Shown: piece by piece, positions 14,059 to 15,213 of the stretch | Layout: each line of letters starts with the position of its first letter | Position numbering within the stretch: position 1 is the first letter of the stretch | NCBI GenBank assembly: GCA_946478645.1 | Contig: CAMLCW010000083.1 | Location: 1-15,213 of the forward strand | DNA: 15,213 nucleotides | Origin: an uncultured Variovorax sp. | GTDB taxonomy: Bacteria > Pseudomonadota > Gammaproteobacteria > Burkholderiales > Burkholderiaceae | Reading direction: 5' to 3' | Translations under genes and position numbers: made by a program | The notes under the pieces: model-generated | Told to the model about the DNA's origin: nothing | Databases searched by the model: none | What the model saw: only the letters and a program-made list of their open reading frames with translations

Positions 14059-14064
14059 CACAAT
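14059..14064 (+). promoter_or_regulatory. Candidate -10 element of the permease gene (CACAAT)
   Basis: CACAAT (4/6 to TATAAT; the common Burkholderiales form is TACAAT) ends 6 nt before ATG 14071, with no Shine-Dalgarno present. If used, the transcript would start at the ATG. The 78-bp divergent gap to the serine hydrolase gene holds no clear -35. Confidence 0.3.
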
Positions 14065-14070
14065 GGCCCC

Positions 14071-15213
14071 ATGCACGCCTTGCTCACCACCTTTTCATGG
14101 CAGGAACTCCGCCACCACCCCTGGCGCAATGCGGCCGCGGTGCTGGCGGTGATGCTCGGCGTGGCGCTCGCGTTCTCGGTGCAGCTGATCAATGCCTCGG
14201 CGCTCGACGAGTTCTCGAGCGCGGTGCGCGCGGTCAACGGCCAGCCCGACCTCGAAGTCCGCGCGGTGCAGGGCCGCATCGACGAGGCCGTGTTCCCGCG
14301 GCTCGCGCAGCATCCGCAGGTGGTGCTCGCCAGCCCCGTGCTCGAGATCCAGGCCCTCGCGCTCGCGGGCGAGCGCCAGGTTCCGCTGCGCGTGGTCGGT
14401 GTCGACGCGCTCGCGCTTCCCACCATCGCGCCGGCGCTGATGCCGCAGCCGCATGCGGAGGCGTCGCGCTTCGCGATGCTTGCGCCGGGCCATGTGTTTC
14501 TCAATGCGGCGGCGCGCAGTGCGCTGGGGCTCCCGCCCGAGGCCGCCGAGGGTGGCACCGAGACCGTGCGGCTGCGCAGCGGCAACGGCGCCTGGCGCCC
14601 GCTTGAAGTCGCGGGCAACGTCGCGGCTGGCGGCGCCGCGATCGCGGTGATGGACATCGGCGCAGCGCAGGACCTGTTCGAGCGCCTCGGCCAGCTCAGC
14701 CGCATCGACCTGCGGCTCGCGCCCGGCACCGACCAGGCCGCGTTCACCGCGTCGCTCACCCGGTTGCCGGGCTGGCCCGCGGGCCTGCAGTTCGCCGAGC
14801 CCGGCGATGCAGCCGAGCGCGTGAGCAATCTCTCGCGGGCCTACCGCGTCAACCTCACGGTGCTGGCGCTGGTGGCGCTGTTCACGGGCGCGTTCCTGGT
14901 GTTCTCGGTGCTGGCGCTCAGCGTGGCCAAGCGCGCGCAGCAGTTCGCGCTGCTCGGCGTGCTGGGCCTCACGCCGCGCGAGCGGCTGCGCCTGGTGCTG
15001 GCCGAATCGCTGCTGCTGGGCATCGTCGGCAGCGTGGCCGGCCTCGCACTCGGCACCGCACTCGCCGCGTTCGCGCTGCGGGTGCTCGGCGGCGACCTGG
15101 GCGGCGGGTACTTCGAGGGCGTGGCGCCGACGCTGCATTGGAACAGCGTCGCGGCCTTGCTCTACGGCGCGCTCGGCGTGGCCGCGGCGCTCGCGGGTGG
15201 CTGGTGGCCCGCG
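14071..15213 (+). CDS. FtsX/MacB-like ABC transporter permease (YbbP type), partial at window end
   Basis: An open frame of 381 codons without a stop runs off the right edge. It begins MHALLTTFSWQELRHHPWRN, the cytoplasmic lead-in typical of FtsX-like permeases, then a first membrane segment (21-41), a periplasmic MacB-PCD-like domain (about 42-258), and three further membrane segments (262-285, 311-337, 358-377). The part between segments 2 and 3 (KRAQQFALLGVLGLTPRERLRL in pieces) is the coupling helix region expected to contact an ATPase. The order and the continuing frame suggest a long YbbP-like permease of 8-10 membrane segments, whose second half lies outside the window. Such proteins work with LolD/YbbA ATPases; the nearest one here is the miaA-overlapping gene at 6514-7161. 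Substrate unknown. Confidence 0.88.
   Translation, partial: MHALLTTFSWQELRHHPWRNAAAVLAVMLGVALAFSVQLINASALDEFSSAVRAVNGQPDLEVRAVQGRIDEAVFPRLAQHPQVVLASPVLEIQALALAGERQVPLRVVGVDALALPTIAPALMPQPHAEASRFAMLAPGHVFLNAAARSALGLPPEAAEGGTETVRLRSGNGAWRPLEVAGNVAAGGAAIAVMDIGAAQDLFERLGQLSRIDLRLAPGTDQAAFTASLTRLPGWPAGLQFAEPGDAAERVSNLSRAYRVNLTVLALVALFTGAFLVFSVLALSVAKRAQQFALLGVLGLTPRERLRLVLAESLLLGIVGSVAGLALGTALAAFALRVLGGDLGGGYFEGVAPTLHWNSVAALLYGALGVAAALAGGWWPA

Noticed and set aside
13993..14076. N-terminal extension of the serine hydrolase
   Set aside because: It would place 28 extra residues before the signal peptide and overlap the divergent permease start; no ribosome-binding site supports the upstream ATGs.

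Overview
The window is a piece of high-GC chromosome (roughly 70% G+C by eye), densely packed, with strong third-position GC bias. The order mutL - lipoprotein hydrolase - miaA - ABC ATPase, the endonuclease-type MutL, and the many start codons that follow directly on a -10-like hexamer fit a beta-proteobacterium of the order Burkholderiales, most likely Comamonadaceae (Variovorax or a close relative). That placement is inference from gene content and style, not from a database match. No tRNA, rRNA, insertion sequence, phage gene or CRISPR array is visible, and no base-composition break is obvious.

Left part (1-7161) is housekeeping-like. A small glycine-zipper lipoprotein gene (76-366) converges with a DedA-family membrane protein gene (421-1089, minus) across a bidirectional intrinsic terminator. 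Divergent from dedA are a dienelactone hydrolase fused to an NTF2/SnoaL-like domain (1151-2371), mutL (2417-4285, with a complete endonuclease motif and a beta-clamp motif), a secreted lipoprotein alpha/beta hydrolase (4477-5451), miaA (5516-6517, tRNA A37 dimethylallyltransferase) and, overlapping miaA by ATGA, an ABC ATPase of the LolD/YbbA type (6514-7161). The mutL-hydrolase gap (190 bp) carries four consecutive small stem-loops and a 10-bp tandem TTGTT repeat.

Middle part (7174-11209) looks like an accessory catabolic unit. A fold-type II PLP ammonia-lyase of the threonine dehydratase / hydroxyaspartate dehydratase / serine racemase group (minus) is divergent from a three-gene operon: an FCD-type GntR regulator, an ectoine-hydroxylase-like Fe(II)/2-oxoglutarate dioxygenase of the PhyH superfamily, and an NAD(P)-dependent homoserine-dehydrogenase-like protein with a C-terminal SAF domain. 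A perfect 12-bp palindrome with a core typical of FCD-GntR operators lies in the divergent promoter region. Hydroxylation, PLP-dependent elimination and NAD-linked oxidation of an amino-acid-like compound is a coherent but unproven reading, and this is the best candidate for an undescribed pathway here.

Right part (11314-15213): an ECF sigma factor of the ECF42 type (with the large C-terminal extension but without its usual DGPF/YCII partner) converges with a secreted serine hydrolase of the beta-lactamase/class C family (minus). Divergent from the latter is a FtsX/MacB-like ABC permease, cut off by the window end. The permease lacks an adjacent upstream ATPase, while the miaA-linked ATPase lacks an adjacent permease. 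They may be one transporter whose genes have been separated by about 6.9 kb of inserted genes.
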